Source: Anaerolineaceae bacterium
Lineage (GTDB): Bacteria > Chloroflexota > Anaerolineae > Anaerolineales > Anaerolineaceae
Length of the DNA stretch: 12,905 bases
Reading direction: 5' to 3'
Assembly: GCA_027348305.1 (NCBI GenBank)
Contig: DAIEPS010000027.1
Span: 1 to 12,905, forward strand
A model generated the notes under the pieces. That model saw only the letters and a program-made list of their open reading frames with translations. It was not told the DNA's origin and searched no databases. A program made the position numbers and the translations under genes. Shown here one piece after another: positions 12,636-12,905 of the stretch. The first letter of the stretch is position 1. Each line of letters starts with the position of its first letter.

Positions 12636-12905
12636 TTAGATCATGAAATCTTCGCCGCGCCAAACCCCTTCAACCGGGGAATGGACACGAGGTTTTTCGT
12701 GGGTTTCCGGGTAGACTTTAGCCTCCAGAGCATCCAGTCTGTCCATTAACACTTTTATCGAATCACCCAGGGTATCGGGCAGTCGACCATGATCGAGATC
12801 CGGACCCTGTGATGTTGGATGGCTGCGATGAACTACCTGGCCGGGCACTCCAACTACAACAGAATCTGGCGGTACGGATTTAACTACAACCGCATTAGCG
12901 CCAAT
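12636..12905 (-). CDS. cysE: Serine O-acetyltransferase, C-terminal part (5' end outside window)
   Basis: About 89 codons are visible; the frame is open to the window edge at 12905, so the N-terminus is missing. The first visible residues IGANAVVVKSVPPDSVVVGVPG are the last coils of a left-handed beta-helix of hexapeptide repeats. They are followed by a tail (DHGRLPDTLGDSIKVLMDRLDALEAKV) typical of the C-terminus of bacterial serine acetyltransferases. The enzyme acetylates L-serine with acetyl-CoA, the first step of cysteine synthesis, and its C-terminus often binds cysteine synthase CysK. This tail ends in Met-Ile; a C-terminal Ile is what CysK recognises. The last ~20 residues (VYPETHEKPRVHSPVEG) are an added stretch. 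Other hexapeptide acyltransferases are less likely because of the tail. Confidence 0.82.
   Translation of the reverse strand: MGANAVVVKSVPPDSVVVGVPGQVVHRSHPTSQGPDLDHGRLPDTLGDSIKVLMDRLDALEAKVYPETHEKPRVHSPVEGVWRGEDFMI

Overview
The window looks like a chromosomal segment from a Gram-positive-like or monoderm environmental bacterium, most plausibly Chloroflexota (Anaerolineae). That placement is inferred from style only: about 50-55% GC, a short EF-Ts, an extended acidic tail on ribosomal protein S2, and a secreted CAP-LysM protein with a Thr/Pro linker and a C-terminal membrane anchor. No rRNA, tRNA, IS element, integrase or CRISPR array was seen. The region is mostly core and housekeeping DNA with small accessory genes.

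Left part (1-2342): the 3' end of a tandem-GNAT acetyltransferase, then a CPBP-family membrane protease fused to an extra membrane segment and an extracytoplasmic domain. A hairpin built from degenerate 7-bp units separates it from the convergent operon on its right. Minus-strand operon (2343-5885), transcribed leftwards: a YhhN/TMEM86-type lysoplasmalogenase-like membrane protein, a GPH/MFS_2 symporter and a CrtI-like FAD oxidoreductase. The genes are 13 bp apart and then overlap by 4 bp, so they are probably co-translated; the set suggests handling of a lipid or lysolipid. A TauE/SafE-type permease lies just upstream with its own terminator and promoter.

Centre (6890-10110): a divergent small DinB/ClbS-like protein, an intergenic region rich in palindromes, then the translation/nucleotide cluster rpsB-tsf-pyrH on the minus strand. 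The cluster is driven from an extended -10 promoter and has a hairpin between tsf and pyrH. frr does not follow pyrH, unlike the common order.

Right part (10156-12905): surE (survival nucleotidase), a stand-alone two-CBS-domain protein, and a CAP-LysM surface protein. The surface-protein gene has a strong consensus-like promoter so close to its ATG that the message should be leaderless; a perfect 10-bp inverted repeat brackets its -10 box and covers the start codon. After two palindromes the window ends in the C-terminus of a convergent serine O-acetyltransferase (cysE).

No obvious new defence or mobile system is present. The most interesting signals are the inverted-repeat/leaderless start at 11509-11553, the putative lipid operon, and two families of dispersed intergenic repeats: CCGCGG palindromes, and 7-bp periodic repeats that begin at stop codons.
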